The notes beneath the pieces were generated by a model. The model ran no database searches and was not told where the DNA came from. It worked only from the letters and a program-made list of their open reading frames with translations. The position numbers were made by a program, and so were the translations under genes. Of a DNA stretch of 64,000 nucleotides, positions 1-8,915 are shown piece by piece (position 1 is the stretch's first letter; each line of letters begins with the position of its first letter). The stretch covers positions 81,026 to 145,025 of the forward strand of contig NZ_FXTK01000008.1 in assembly GCF_900182695.1 (NCBI RefSeq), in the 5' to 3' direction. Source of the DNA: Paracoccus laeviglucosivorans. GTDB taxonomy: Bacteria > Pseudomonadota > Alphaproteobacteria > Rhodobacterales > Rhodobacteraceae.

Positions 1-637
1 CCGGACCGTCGCCGTTCACCATATTATAGACGCCCGCAGGCAGCCCGGCTTCGTCCACGATCTCGGTCCAGACGATCGAGGAAAGCGGCGCGATCTCGGA
101 CGGTTTCAGCACGACCGTGTTGCCTGCCAGAATTGCCGGGATGACCTTTAGCGTGACCTGGTTCATCGGCCAGTTCCACGGGGTGATCAGCCCGATCACG
201 CCGATCGGCTCCCATGCGACCATCGTGGTCGGCGCGTGCGGACCCAGCGGGCGGATGAATTCGAAATTGCGGAAGGCCTCGATAAAGGCTTCGATATGGG
301 ACACGCCCGCACCGGTCTGGTCCGCAAGCGCCATATCCTGCGGCGCACCCATTTCCGATGAAATGGCATTCGCCATGTCCTGCGCGCGGCGCTTGTAACC
401 GGCAAGGATCTTTTCGACATAGGCCAGACGCTCAGCGGGTGCGGTCTGTGACCATACCGGGAAAGCGGCCTTCGCGGCAGCGACCGCCGCATCCGTATCG
501 GCCTGCCCGCCCACCGAGATCACGGCCACCGGCTCTTCGGTCGAAGGGTCCAGCACCTCTAGGTCGTTCGGCTGAACCGGATCGACCCATTTTCCATTGA
601 TGTAGAATTTCCGCTTGTCTGCAAGTTCGCCCATCAT
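1..637 (-). CDS. Aldehyde dehydrogenase family protein, N-terminal part (cut by window edge)
   Basis: NAD(P)-dependent oxidation of an aldehyde to the acid; the substrate cannot be told. About 212 N-terminal residues are present and the rest, including the catalytic cysteine, lies beyond base 1. The reading frame shows the family hallmarks: an N-terminal segment with FYINGKWV, the Rossmann-fold motif ITPWNWP near residue 160 and the cofactor-binding stretch NTVVLKPSE about 20 residues later. Two adjacent ATG codons (637 and 634) could start it; an upstream GGGGGCC stretch gives little to choose between them. It is transcribed away from the peroxiredoxin gene, so the 638-810 gap carries divergent promoters. 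The family call is firm; any narrower name would be a guess. Confidence 0.9.
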   Translation of the reverse strand, partial: MMGELADKRKFYINGKWVDPVQPNDLEVLDPSTEEPVAVISVGGQADTDAAVAAAKAAFPVWSQTAPAERLAYVEKILAGYKRRAQDMANAISSEMGAPQDMALADQTGAGVSHIEAFIEAFRNFEFIRPLGPHAPTTMVAWEPIGVIGLITPWNWPMNQVTLKVIPAILAGNTVVLKPSEIAPLSSIVWTEIVDEAGLPAGVYNMVNGDGP

Positions 638-731
638 CGGCCCCCTGTGCTTCTGGATTGGCATAACGTGGCACCCGGTATGGCAGTCTGCAAGAGCGAC
701 GACTCGCCGCAGTGCAGCGATGGAATTATAC

Positions 732-748
732 ACGACTTGATAAGTCGT
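732..748. promoter_or_regulatory. 17-base inverted repeat upstream of the peroxiredoxin gene
   Basis: ACGACTT and AAGTCGT form a perfect 7-base inverted repeat around GAT. It lies just upstream of a plausible sigma-70 promoter (TTGGAA at 751-756, 16-base spacer, TATGTT at 773-778), which is an activator-like position. It does not fit the OxyR pattern as I know it, so the cognate regulator is unknown. The symmetry is seen in the sequence; regulatory function is inferred. Confidence 0.4.
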
Positions 749-810
749 CCTTGGAATGGCGCGCAACTTCATTATGTTGGACGGTGAAGCAACCTAAAGG
801 ACCCGGCTCC

Positions 811-1473
811 ATGTCCCTGCGCATCAACGACATCGCCCCCGACTTCACCGCCAATTCGACCGAAGGCCAGATCAGCTTCCATGACTGGATCGGCGACAGC
901 TACGCCATCCTTTTCTCGCATCCGCGTGATTTTACGCCGGTCTGCACAACCGAATTCGGCGCCGTCGCCCAACTGATTCCAGAATTCGAAAAGCGCGGAA
1001 CCAAGGTTCTGGGGGTTTCGGTCGATTCGGTCGAAGATCACGGCAAATGGAAGCATGACATCGAAACCGTCGCCGGCGTTCCCGCCAACTTCGCGATCAT
1101 CGACGACCGTGAACTGTCGGTGGCCAAGGCCTATGACATGCTGCCCGCCGACTATTATCTGCCGACCGAAGGCCGCACGCCCGCGCATTCCGCGACCGTT
1201 CGCACCGTTTTCATCATCGGGCCGGATAAAAAGGTCCGCCTGACCATGACCTATCCCATGTCCGTGGGTCGGAATTTCGCTGAAATCCTGCGTGCGCTGG
1301 ATGCGGTGCAGCAGACCGACGGCGTGCCGCTGGCGACCCCCGCGAACTGGGTGCCCGGTCAGGACGTGATCGTGGCGCTGGCGCTGGACGACGCCGCGGC
1401 CGAGGCGAAATATGGCGCGCTGGACAAAAAGCTGCCCTATCTGCGCTTTGCCAAGGCCCCGCAAAAGGGCTGA
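811..1473 (+). CDS. 1-Cys peroxiredoxin (Prx6 type)
   Basis: Thiol peroxidase that reduces hydrogen peroxide and organic hydroperoxides in the cytoplasm. The 220-residue protein has the peroxidatic site HPRDFTPVCTTE with Cys45, and no second cysteine, so it is a 1-Cys enzyme that needs an external thiol. The C-terminal PANWVPGQDVIV motif is typical of the Prx6 subfamily rather than the AhpC type. The ATG at 811 is preceded by AAAGGA at good spacing; a longer frame starting at 712 is less likely because the fold begins at MSLRINDIAPDF. A strong hairpin terminator follows, so it is probably a single-gene transcript. A palindrome sits just upstream of its likely promoter. Confidence 0.95.
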   Translation: MSLRINDIAPDFTANSTEGQISFHDWIGDSYAILFSHPRDFTPVCTTEFGAVAQLIPEFEKRGTKVLGVSVDSVEDHGKWKHDIETVAGVPANFAIIDDRELSVAKAYDMLPADYYLPTEGRTPAHSATVRTVFIIGPDKKVRLTMTYPMSVGRNFAEILRALDAVQQTDGVPLATPANWVPGQDVIVALALDDAAAEAKYGALDKKLPYLRFAKAPQKG

Positions 1474-1492
1474 TTTAACGGCAAATCATCCT

Positions 1493-1530
1493 AAGGCGGG
1501 GGCGACGAAAAAGATCGACCCCGCCTTTTT
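1493..1530 (+). terminator. Rho-independent terminator of the peroxiredoxin gene
   Basis: AAGGCGGGG (1493-1501) pairs perfectly with CCCCGCCTT (1519-1527) across a 17-base loop, and the T run continues to 1530. It begins 20 bases after the peroxiredoxin stop codon. Confidence 0.8.
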
Positions 1531-1828
1531 GTTTGAAAACACCAAAGCGGGGTCAAAGGCGGCGCCACAAATCTGATGTGGAATGATGCCACCATGGTCG
1601 CGACATCGCCGCGAAGTGCCTGAATATTTTAGAACTCGGAAACAGAAAACTCTTTGATCAAGGCATGGCCAGAGCCTGTTCCGGCTACCATTCAAGGTCA
1701 ATCCTGACTTTTCGCCCCCGAATGCTGCACGGCAGCATTATGCGCATATCAATGTATTCCGCTGGCATGTTTCCGCTATCACGACGAATTTTCGAAAATG
1801 TGTCGGAACCGATGCAGTCATAACTGAC
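1531..1828. other. Non-coding gap with two small palindromes
   Basis: Together with the terminator just before it this is a 355-base gap. A 71-codon frame on the minus strand (1486-1701) has no recognisable features and is probably chance. The visible structure is AATGCTGC-ACG-GCAGCATT at 1721-1739, directly followed by the palindrome TATGCGCATA at 1739-1748. The stretch is more AT-rich than its surroundings. No promoter can be assigned: both flanking genes end here (convergent). Confidence 0.4.
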
Positions 1829-2626
1829 TTATGTTAACCCCGCCGCGCGGGCTTTCGCGACGTGGTGGCCCAGAAACGAATCCTCAGGGATCTCGCCGCC
1901 GAATTCGGCCTTGATGATCTTGTTGATATTGCTGGCGGTCAGATGCACTGCCTTGGTTTCTTCGCCGAAACTGGCGTCGCTCAGATCGCCCGGCACCACG
2001 AATCGACGGCAGTCGCGGGTCAGAATCGGATACAGCACCTCAAGCGGCAATGCGTGTTTCAGTTCATCATGCTTGCGAAGATAGGCGGTCAGGGCGCGTG
2101 GCCCTGTGCTGCCCCATGGCCAGCGGTCGATGGGAACGCCCCGGCCCAGCGTCTTGACCCAGTATTTCGCCCGTCGCAGCCCGTTGATATGGGGTGCGAT
2201 GCCCCGCGTCCCGGCGGTCAGTTTCGACAGATCGGCCAGCGTCGGGGACGATTTTGGCAGGCGCAGCACCGCGCAGTTCACCTGATCGGGCTTTTCATAA
2301 CCATAGATGCGGTCGCCCGGAAAATCGAAGGGGCGCAGCGCGATCATGTCCAGATCGACCCAAGTGTGATCCGTGTTCCGCATCAGCGCAAAGCGAAAGA
2401 AATTGGAATGCAGCGACGGGCTTTGTTCGCGCGCATAGACCGCGATGCGGTGCGTGGGCAGCACTTCGTTGGCATCGCGGGCCTGCACCGCCGGGGGCAG
2501 GTTCTGGATCGGCGCATAGCTATAGACGGTCAGCGGATTGCCCATGCGCAGGAACGACGCGACCGAGGCCAGCTCGATCGGTCCCAGCCTGTCGCCCACC
2601 CACAGCGTCGCCAGTGAATTCCGCAT
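1829..2626 (-). CDS. DXD-type glycosyltransferase (sugar-transferase-like)
   Basis: Probable nucleotide-sugar-dependent glycosyltransferase acting on a surface glycan; donor and acceptor are unknown. The 265-residue protein carries WVDLDMIAL, a DXD-type metal/donor motif near residue 95, after a segment (SNFFRFALM) typical of the glycosyltransferase sugar-binding region containing DXD. A WPWGSTGPRAL stretch and a C-terminal VHLTASN follow, as in alpha-1,4-glycosyltransferase-like proteins. The ATG at 2626 is preceded by GGGAGG at six bases; an upstream in-frame TTG at 2641 is less likely. It lies downstream of pnp on the same strand but is separated from it by a hairpin, so it may be independently transcribed. 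The specific function is not known. Confidence 0.7.
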   Translation of the reverse strand: MRNSLATLWVGDRLGPIELASVASFLRMGNPLTVYSYAPIQNLPPAVQARDANEVLPTHRIAVYAREQSPSLHSNFFRFALMRNTDHTWVDLDMIALRPFDFPGDRIYGYEKPDQVNCAVLRLPKSSPTLADLSKLTAGTRGIAPHINGLRRAKYWVKTLGRGVPIDRWPWGSTGPRALTAYLRKHDELKHALPLEVLYPILTRDCRRFVVPGDLSDASFGEETKAVHLTASNINKIIKAEFGGEIPEDSFLGHHVAKARAAGLT

Positions 2627-2646
2627 CCCATCCCTCCCCAAGCGAA

Positions 2647-2671
2647 CGGCCCGGAGATTATCTCCGGGCCG
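2647..2671 (-). terminator. Hairpin after pnp
   Basis: CGGCCCGGAGA (2647-2657) and TCTCCGGGCCG (2661-2671) form an 11-bp stem with a TTA loop, 28 bases beyond the pnp stop on the minus strand. The following T run is weak (TTCGCTT), so it may act as an attenuator or an RNA-stabilising end rather than a strong terminator. Confidence 0.6.
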
Positions 2672-2698
2672 CGCGTCATTTCACAAGAGGACAGGCGA

Positions 2699-4846
2699 TT
2701 ACTCGCTCTGTTCTTCCTCTTTCTTCTCGGCCACGATTTCCGCGCCGGTTTCCTGATCGACCATCTTCATGCCAAGGCGAACTTTGCCGCGGTCGTCAAA
2801 GCCCAGCAGCTTGACCTTGACCTCTTGGCCTTCCTTCAGCAGCTCGTTGGGGTGGTTCAGGCGCTTGTTCGCGATTTGCGACACGTGAACCAGACCATCG
2901 CGCTTGCCGAAGAAGTTCACGAAGGCGCCGAAATCGACCAGCTTCACGACTTTGCCGATATAGATCTTGCCCTCTTCCGGCTCGGCCACGATCGAATAGA
3001 TCATGTCGTAAGCCTTCTTGATCGAATCGGCATTGGCCGACGCGATCTTGATGACGCCATCGTCGTTGATGTCGACTTTCGCGCCCGAGGTTTCCACGAT
3101 CTCGCGGATGACCTTGCCGCCCGAGCCGATCACTTCGCGGATCTTGTCGGTCGGGATGGTCATCGTCTCGATGCGCGGGGCGTGTGCGCTGAATTCGCGA
3201 CGGCCTTCGGTCAGGGCATGGGACATCTCGCCAAGGATGTGCATCCGGCCATCTTTCGCCTGCGCCAGCGCCTGCTCCATGATCGCGGGCGTGATGCCAG
3301 CAACCTTGATGTCCATCTGCAACGAGGTGATGCCGGCCGAGGTGCCCGCAACCTTGAAGTCCATGTCGCCAAGGTGATCTTCGTCACCCAGAATGTCGGT
3401 CAGGACCGCATATTTGCCGTCGCTTTCCAGGATCAGGCCCATGGCGACGCCAGCAACCGGCGCTTTCAGCGGAACACCTGCATCCATCATCGACAGCGAA
3501 CCGCCGCAGATCGACGCCATCGAAGACGAGCCGTTCGATTCCGTGATCTCGGACACGACGCGGATGGTATAGGGGAAGTCGGTCGGTGCGGGCAGCACGG
3601 CTTGCAGCGCGCGCCATGCCAGCTTGCCGTGGCCGATTTCGCGACGACCGGGCGAACCCACGCGACCCACTTCGCCGACCGAATAGGGCGGGAAGTTATA
3701 GTGCAGCAGGAAGTTCGAACGCGAGTTGCCGTGCAGCGCGTCGATGATCTGTTCGTCATCGCCGGTGCCCAGCGTGGTCACGACCAGCGCCTGCGTTTCG
3801 CCACGGGTGAACAGCGACGAACCATGGGTGCGCGGCAGCACGCCCACTTCGCTGTCGATGGCGCGGACGGTGCGGTTGTCGCGACCGTCGATGCGGGCGC
3901 CACCGTTGATGATGTCACCGCGCAGGATGCCCGATTCCAGCTTTTTCAGCGCCGAACCCAGGTTGATGTCGGCCAGTTCTTCTTCGGTCAGGCCCGCTTT
4001 GACCTTGGCCTTGGTGGCCTCGACGGCGTCGTGACGCTCACCCTTGTCGCGCAGCGCATAGGCGGCGCGCATATCGGCCTCGCCCAGCGATTTCACGCGG
4101 GCATACAGCGCGCTGTAATCGGGCGACTGGAAGTTGAAGGGCTCTTTTGCGGCGACTTCGGCCAGATCGATGATCAGGTCGATGACCGGCTGCATCGCGT
4201 CATGGCCGAATTTCACGGCGCCCAGCATTTCTTCCTCGGTCAGCTCATAGGCTTCCGATTCGACCATCATCACGGCGTCTTTGGTGCCCGCGACGACCAG
4301 ATCCAGACGCTGTTCCGGGTTGGAACGCAGGTGGTCCATATCCGCAACTTCGGGGTTCAGGACATATTCGCCATTCGCGAAACCGACGCGCGCCGCGCCG
4401 ATCGGCCCCATGAAGGGCACGCCCGAAATGGTCAGCGCAGCCGAAGCCGCGATCATTGCCACGATGTCGGGATCGTTGACCAGATCATGCGACAGCACGG
4501 TGCACATGACCAGAACTTCGTTCTTGAAGCCCGAGGCGAACAGCGGACGGCAGGGACGGTCGATCAGACGCGCAGTCAGCGTCTCTTTTTCGGTCGGGCG
4601 CGCTTCGCGCTTGAAGAAGCCGCCGGGGATCTTGCCGGCAGCGTAGTATTTTTCCTGATAATGCACCGTCAGCGGGAAAAAGTCTTGGCCCGGCTTCGGT
4701 TCTTTCGCGAAAGTGACGTTGGCCATGACGCTGGTTTCGCCCAAAGTGGCGATGACCGAGCCGTCTGCCTGACGGGCAACCTTGCCCGTTTCCAGCGTGA
4801 GCGTTTCCTGGCCCCACTGGATCGATTTCTTCACTTCATCAAACAT
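2699..4846 (-). CDS. pnp: Polyribonucleotide nucleotidyltransferase (PNPase)
   Basis: Phosphorolytic 3'-to-5' exoribonuclease of mRNA decay and degradosome component. The 715-residue product has the full architecture: RNase PH domain 1, helical linker, RNase PH domain 2, a KH domain (IGSGGK, about residue 565) and an S1 domain ([17 protein letters not shown]). The acidic C-terminal tail is usual. The start is the ATG of MFDEVKKS at 4846, with AGAGGAAA upstream; an in-frame extension to 4906 has no support. In most bacteria pnp directly follows rpsO; here mqo lies between them on the same strand. A long antisense frame across this gene is a codon-bias shadow. Confidence 0.98.
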   Translation of the reverse strand: MFDEVKKSIQWGQETLTLETGKVARQADGSVIATLGETSVMANVTFAKEPKPGQDFFPLTVHYQEKYYAAGKIPGGFFKREARPTEKETLTARLIDRPCRPLFASGFKNEVLVMCTVLSHDLVNDPDIVAMIAASAALTISGVPFMGPIGAARVGFANGEYVLNPEVADMDHLRSNPEQRLDLVVAGTKDAVMMVESEAYELTEEEMLGAVKFGHDAMQPVIDLIIDLAEVAAKEPFNFQSPDYSALYARVKSLGEADMRAAYALRDKGERHDAVEATKAKVKAGLTEEELADINLGSALKKLESGILRGDIINGGARIDGRDNRTVRAIDSEVGVLPRTHGSSLFTRGETQALVVTTLGTGDDEQIIDALHGNSRSNFLLHYNFPPYSVGEVGRVGSPGRREIGHGKLAWRALQAVLPAPTDFPYTIRVVSEITESNGSSSMASICGGSLSMMDAGVPLKAPVAGVAMGLILESDGKYAVLTDILGDEDHLGDMDFKVAGTSAGITSLQMDIKVAGITPAIMEQALAQAKDGRMHILGEMSHALTEGRREFSAHAPRIETMTIPTDKIREVIGSGGKVIREIVETSGAKVDINDDGVIKIASANADSIKKAYDMIYSIVAEPEEGKIYIGKVVKLVDFGAFVNFFGKRDGLVHVSQIANKRLNHPNELLKEGQEVKVKLLGFDDRGKVRLGMKMVDQETGAEIVAEKKEEEQSE

Positions 4847-5064
4847 CTGATTTCCTCTGGGCGGCGCCAGCCCTCTGGTCGCGCCCGTGTTGTCTGGCGG
4901 CCCCATTGCCGCCTGCCCCTATCCTTTGCATGTGCCCCGAGGCATGGGCGGCACGTCACAGATGGCCGCGCAATACAGCAAAACTTGAGGTTTGGGAAGT
5001 GGTTTGCAGGACGGGCCGCGCCGCGCGCGTGTGCGCGCAGCCGTGCATACACCCGCCCAAACGA

Positions 5065-5094
5065 AAACGCCCGCAACCGATGCTGCGGGCGTTT
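5065..5094 (-). terminator. Terminator of the mqo gene
   Basis: AAACGCCCGCA (5065-5075) pairs perfectly with TGCGGGCGTTT (5084-5094) around an 8-base loop. Read on the minus strand it ends in TTTTCG, 19 bases after the mqo stop, and it separates mqo from pnp. Confidence 0.85.
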
Positions 5095-5112
5095 CCCTGC
5101 GATTGGGGTAGC

Positions 5113-6810
5113 TTACAGCGCCATGTCCGGCACGCGCACGACCTCGCCCGTTTCGGTGGGGGCGTCGGGCAGGTTCGCGGCCACGCCGTCAAGAACGGGC
5201 GAGGCGATCGCCAGATCCAGACGCGCCTCGGTCACCGCCCAGACGCGGGCCACGGCAGCCGGATCGTCGTTCAGCGCGGTGCCATAGCTCGGCACGATCT
5301 GACGCACACGCTCTTGCCATGCCGGGGTCGCCAATTGGTCTGCAAAGACCTTTTCCAGCAGGTTCAGCATGATCGGCGCGGCGGTCGAAGCACCCGGCGA
5401 TGCGCCCAGCAGCGCCGTGATCGAGCCATCTGCCGAGGACACGATCTCGGTCCCCAGTTTCAAAACGCCACCCTTTTCGGCATCACGCTTGATGATCTGG
5501 ACGCGCTGACCGGCCTGCCACAGGCGCCAGTCTTCATCCTTGGCTTCGGGCAGGTATTCGCGCAACGCGTTCATGCGATCTTCCTGCGACATCATCAGCT
5601 GACCTGCCAGATATTTGACCAGATCGAACTCGGTCCAGCCGACGTTCAGCATAGGCCAGATATTGTCCAGCGTGACCGAAGCGGGCAGATCCCAAAGCGA
5701 GCCATTCTTGAGGAACTTGGTCGAGAAGGTGGCAAAGGGCCCGAACAGCAGCACCTGCTTGCCGTCCAGCATCCGCGTATCCAGATGCGGGACCGACATC
5801 GGGGGCGAACCGACGCTGGCCTTGCCATAGACCTTGGCCAGATGGCGGCTGACGATTTCGGGCTTTTCGCTTACAAGGAACGACCCGCCGACCGGGAAGC
5901 CCGCATAGTCGTCGCCTTCGGCAATGCCCGAAAGCTGCAGCAGCGGCAGCGCACCACCCCCGCCGCCAAGGAAAACGAATTTCGCGTTCACGACTTCTTC
6001 GGTGCCCTCGGCAAGGTTCTGCGAGGTGACGCGCCAGCTTCCGTCTTCGTTACGGAAGATCGCGCGGACCTCATGGCCGGTGCGCAGCACGAATTCCTGC
6101 TGGCTTTGCAGGAATTTGACGTATTGGCGGGTGATCTCGCCAAAGTTCACATCCGTGCCCAGCGGCGAACGGGTCGCGGCCAGTTTCTGCGCCGGATCGC
6201 GGCCCTCCATCATGACCGGCATCCATTCGGTCATCTTGGCGCGGTCGGTGGTGAACTCCATTCCGGCGAAAAGCGGGCTGGCCTTCAGCGCCTCGAACCG
6301 CTTGCGCAGGTATTCGATATTCTCATCGCCCCAGACAAGGCTCATGTGCGGGGTCGAGTTGATGAAGCTGCGCGGGTTCTGCAGCACGCCCATTTCGACC
6401 TGATGGCTCAGGAATTGACGGGTGATCTGGAACTGTTCGTTGATGTTGATCGCGCTGGTGATCTGGACGTTGCCGTCCTTGTCTTCGGGCGTGTAGTTCA
6501 GCTCGCACAGCGCCGAGTGGCCAGTCCCTGCATTGTTCCAGCCGTTCGAGCTTTCTTCGGCCACGGCGTCCAGCCGCTCGATCATCTCGATGGTCCAGCC
6601 GGGTTCTAGCTGATGCAGCAGCACGCCCAAGGTCGCGCTCATGATGCCGCCGCCAACCAGCAGGACATCGACATTGCGTTCGTTGGTCTGCGCGCGGCCC
6701 TGAGTCGCGGGAAGATAGCTGATCGCGGCTGCGGCAAGGGCCGAGCCAAGCAATTGGCGGCGAGTCAGGGCGATCCGCGGGCGTTTTTCATTTTGGGAAG
6801 ATTGCGTCAC
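5113..6810 (-). CDS. mqo: Malate:quinone oxidoreductase with N-terminal Tat-like signal
   Basis: FAD enzyme oxidising malate to oxaloacetate with electron transfer to membrane quinone. After a roughly 40-residue leader the protein shows the FAD fold ([11 protein letters not shown]) and Mqo family blocks ([27 protein letters not shown] near the C terminus). The leader has a twin-arginine motif TRRQLLG (Arg17-Arg18 counted from the GTG start) followed by a hydrophobic Ala-rich stretch and ATQGRAQ, a plausible signal-peptidase site. The GTG at 6810 has AGAAAGG seven bases upstream; the alternative ATG at 6831 would add seven residues and has a badly spaced ribosome site. E. coli Mqo is cytoplasm-facing, so a Tat leader is notable. 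It sits between rpsO and pnp with its own terminator. Confidence 0.92.
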   Translation of the reverse strand: MTQSSQNEKRPRIALTRRQLLGSALAAAAISYLPATQGRAQTNERNVDVLLVGGGIMSATLGVLLHQLEPGWTIEMIERLDAVAEESSNGWNNAGTGHSALCELNYTPEDKDGNVQITSAININEQFQITRQFLSHQVEMGVLQNPRSFINSTPHMSLVWGDENIEYLRKRFEALKASPLFAGMEFTTDRAKMTEWMPVMMEGRDPAQKLAATRSPLGTDVNFGEITRQYVKFLQSQQEFVLRTGHEVRAIFRNEDGSWRVTSQNLAEGTEEVVNAKFVFLGGGGGALPLLQLSGIAEGDDYAGFPVGGSFLVSEKPEIVSRHLAKVYGKASVGSPPMSVPHLDTRMLDGKQVLLFGPFATFSTKFLKNGSLWDLPASVTLDNIWPMLNVGWTEFDLVKYLAGQLMMSQEDRMNALREYLPEAKDEDWRLWQAGQRVQIIKRDAEKGGVLKLGTEIVSSADGSITALLGASPGASTAAPIMLNLLEKVFADQLATPAWQERVRQIVPSYGTALNDDPAAVARVWAVTEARLDLAIASPVLDGVAANLPDAPTETGEVVRVPDMAL

Positions 6811-6990
6811 GGGTAGGCCTTTCTGTCGCATTGCCTCCCTGCCGCGCCTCATATATGGGCCGCGCGACGCTTGCAAGACGGCATCCGATTGTATGCCAAA
6901 CGTGGTTTACGTGGACCTGCTGGCTGCGCGGTATGCGGCTTTGGCACAGCCCAGACCCGAAACTTTCGATCATGATCTGCCCAAAAGAAA

Positions 6991-7016
6991 ACGCCCGCGG
7001 CTTTCACCACGGGCGT
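6991..7016 (-). terminator. Terminator of rpsO
   Basis: ACGCCCGCGG (6991-7000) and CCACGGGCGT (7007-7016) form a 10-bp stem with one mismatch and a 6-base loop. The minus-strand transcript continues TTTTCTTTT. It sits 22 bases after the rpsO stop and uncouples rpsO from mqo. Confidence 0.8.
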
Positions 7017-7038
7017 CGTTCCTGCGAACCGGCTGGGA

Positions 7039-7308
7039 TCAGCGGCGCAGACCCAGTTTGCCGATCAGGTCGGTGTAACGGGCTTCGTCCTTGCGCTTCA
7101 GATAGTCCAGCAGCTTGCGGCGCTGTGCGACCAGCTTGAGCAGACCACGACGCGAATGGTTGTCTTTCTTGTGGGTCTTGAAGTGCTCGGTCAGGGTCGA
7201 GATACGCGACGACAGGATCGCAACCTGAACCTCGGGCGAACCGGTGTCGCCTTTCGCGGTCGCGAATTCGGTCATCACGCGGTTCTTTTCTTCAACAGTG
7301 ATCGACAT
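7039..7308 (-). CDS. rpsO: 30S ribosomal protein S15
   Basis: Small-subunit protein that binds 16S rRNA helices h20-h22 early in 30S assembly. The 89-residue length and full S15 pattern are present: [11 protein letters not shown], the conserved [12 protein letters not shown] loop and the end of the fold at [10 protein letters not shown]. The ATG at 7308 follows a GGAGACC ribosome site. A terminator follows, and the next genes on the strand are mqo and then pnp, so the usual rpsO-pnp pairing is interrupted. Confidence 0.98.
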   Translation of the reverse strand: MSITVEEKNRVMTEFATAKGDTGSPEVQVAILSSRISTLTEHFKTHKKDNHSRRGLLKLVAQRRKLLDYLKRKDEARYTDLIGKLGLRR

Positions 7309-7452
7309 CGGGGTCTCCTTTCAGAAACAAAGGGTTATGGCGCAGGCCGGGATGTCGTCCAGCTCAGGCCCGTGGAGATAGCCCATGGGATTCGGCCCCA
7401 AAGGATGGGCGCGTATAGATGGATTTTTCCAAGAAATAAAGGCTTTTCTGCG

Positions 7453-8322
7453 TCAGCGATGCGCCGGCCTAAGCACGACATCCGCAGCGCGCAATCCGGT
7501 ATCGCCCAGAACCTGCGCGATGGCAATGCCGTCCAGCCGGATCACCGTGACGCCTTCGACGATGTCCAGCGTCACCTGCGGCGCCGGGACATCCTGCAGC
7601 GGCTGATAATGCAGCACGATCAGATCCTCGGAACGGTCGTAATCTGCGATGATCGGCACGCCTTCGCCCGGCTCGTCCAATACGAAGCGATCCGCGCCCG
7701 TGCCACCCTCGGCGAAATCGCCTGCGCCGGGATGAAGCGCGTCATTTCCCGCCCCGCCATGCAGCCACGCCCGACCCGGCTGGGTCGATCCGTGCAGCAC
7801 GTCATCCCCGTCACCGCCGTCCAGATCATCCTGCCCCGCACCGGCGATCAGTGTGTCGTCACCGGAATTGCCGGAAATCCAATCCTGCCCCGGCCCGCCG
7901 GACAGCAGATCATCCCCCTCTCCGCCAAAGATCGTGTCGGAACCGCGACCACCATGGACCGTATCGTCGCCCCCCTGCCCGGCCAATGAGTCGTCGCCAT
8001 CACCGCCTGCGATATAATCGTTGCCACCGGGGCCATCGTCATCGTCGCCATAGACCCAATCGTCACCCGCGCCTGCCAGCAAAGTGTCGCCGCCAAAGCC
8101 GCCATGCAGGTCATCATTGCCTGCATATCCGCGAAGCAGATCATCGCCGTCACCGCGCGCCAGCCAATCCGCGCCCGGCGTGCCGTTCCCGGTTTCGCCC
8201 TCGGCTTCCTCCGGGGGATCGGGCTCCTCATCCTCGGGCGCGGACGCGGCTCGTGCGCCGGTCACATCGACCGCAAGGCCCGCAAGCAGAAGCGCGATCA
8301 GGCTGCCCAGCAGCAACATGGC
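7453..8322 (-). CDS. Membrane-anchored RTX-type calcium-binding repeat protein
   Basis: A 289-residue protein with an N-terminal hydrophobic segment (MLLLGSLIALLLAGLAV) that may be an anchor or uncleaved signal, an acidic Pro/Glu-rich linker, then roughly a dozen RTX nonapeptides (GGxGxDxLx, such as GGDGDDSLA and GGEGDDLLS) from about residue 55 to 205. A C-terminal cap (YDRSEDLIVLHY) resembles the region that closes RTX beta-rolls in serralysins and hemolysins. Such repeats bind calcium and fold outside the cell. No protease or toxin domain is visible and no type I transporter lies nearby. The ATG at 8322 is chosen because the hydrophobic segment starts there; the open frame extends upstream into the neighbouring gene. 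Confidence 0.75.
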   Translation of the reverse strand, partial: AMLLLGSLIALLLAGLAVDVTGARAASAPEDEEPDPPEEAEGETGNGTPGADWLARGDGDDLLRGYAGNDDLHGGFGGDTLLAGAGDDWVYGDDDDGPGGNDYIAGGDGDDSLAGQGGDDTVHGGRGSDTIFGGEGDDLLSGGPGQDWISGNSGDDTLIAGAGQDDLDGGDGDDVLHGSTQPGRAWLHGGAGNDALHPGAGDFAEGGTGADRFVLDEPGEGVPIIADYDRSEDLIVLHYQPLQDVPAPQVTLDIVEGVTVIRLDGIAIAQVLGDTGLRAADVVLRPAHR

Positions 8323-8402
8323 AATACTCGCAAGAATCGATAAACTGTCAGGACAGACTAGGATGCCCGGATCAGCCCCGCACTTCCTTTGCGAATAAAG
8401 GG

Positions 8403-8915
8403 TTAACTCCACTCCGACAGCGGCAAATTGCGGGGGCAATACAGCGGATGACGCGGTGCACCTGCTTGGGTCAGGCCCAGGTGCAGCAGGGGGCGGCCGG
8501 TCCGACACAGCAGCGCCTGGACCTGAACATCGCGTCCGGCCAGCGCACCATGGGCACCCCAAGCGCAGATCACGCGGTCTGACCACAGCGCGGCGCGGCG
8601 GATTGCGGCATCATTGCCGGGACCGACCGGATCGGGACTGCTACGAAGTTCGGCCGGGAAAGTCGCGCGCCACGCGAACAGGTTGACGATGCGGAACGCC
8701 CCTGCCCCTTCGTCCCTTGCGCGGGTTTCGCAACGCGCGATCGTCGGGTCATTGCGCCGGTGATCCGCGGTCGAGGGATTCAGCATGACGAATGTCAGCC
8801 GCGGCCCATCGGCCCAGATGCGCGTCAGGGCAAAACGATAACAGCCGCAGCGGGAAAACACCGCGCTGGAGCGCCGGTCACCTTCGCGATGGCGGCGTGT
8901 GATCGTTGAGATCAA
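8403..8915 (-). CDS. DUF1643 domain protein
   Basis: Uncharacterised family with no established biochemical role. The 170-residue product shows the family signature LTFVMLNPSTADHRRNDPT followed by CETRARDEGAGAFRIVNLFAWRAT cut into its conserved blocks (Cys-Arg-x-x-Ala and Val-Asn-Leu-Phe). The likely start is the TTG at 8915, which overlaps the TGA stop of the upstream yggS gene and has GGAG six bases before it, so translation is probably coupled to yggS. The frame remains open to 9095, but that part is the shadow of yggS. It may contribute to PLP-related physiology only by association. Confidence 0.75.
   Translation of the reverse strand: MISTITRRHREGDRRSSAVFSRCGCYRFALTRIWADGPRLTFVMLNPSTADHRRNDPTIARCETRARDEGAGAFRIVNLFAWRATFPAELRSSPDPVGPGNDAAIRRAALWSDRVICAWGAHGALAGRDVQVQALLCRTGRPLLHLGLTQAGAPRHPLYCPRNLPLSEWS

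Noticed and set aside
1486..1701. 71-codon minus-strand frame in the gap after the peroxiredoxin gene
   Set aside because: No ribosome site, no family resemblance, and it overlaps the peroxiredoxin terminator.
2825..5287. 820-codon open frame on the plus strand across pnp
   Set aside because: It is antisense to a complete, highly conserved PNPase. Its composition (rich in His, Asp, Arg, Val) is that of the reverse complement of a high-GC gene.
7900..8170. Short periodic repeats that could suggest a tandem DNA repeat or CRISPR
   Set aside because: They are degenerate 27-base units encoding RTX nonapeptides in frame, without constant repeats or unique spacers.
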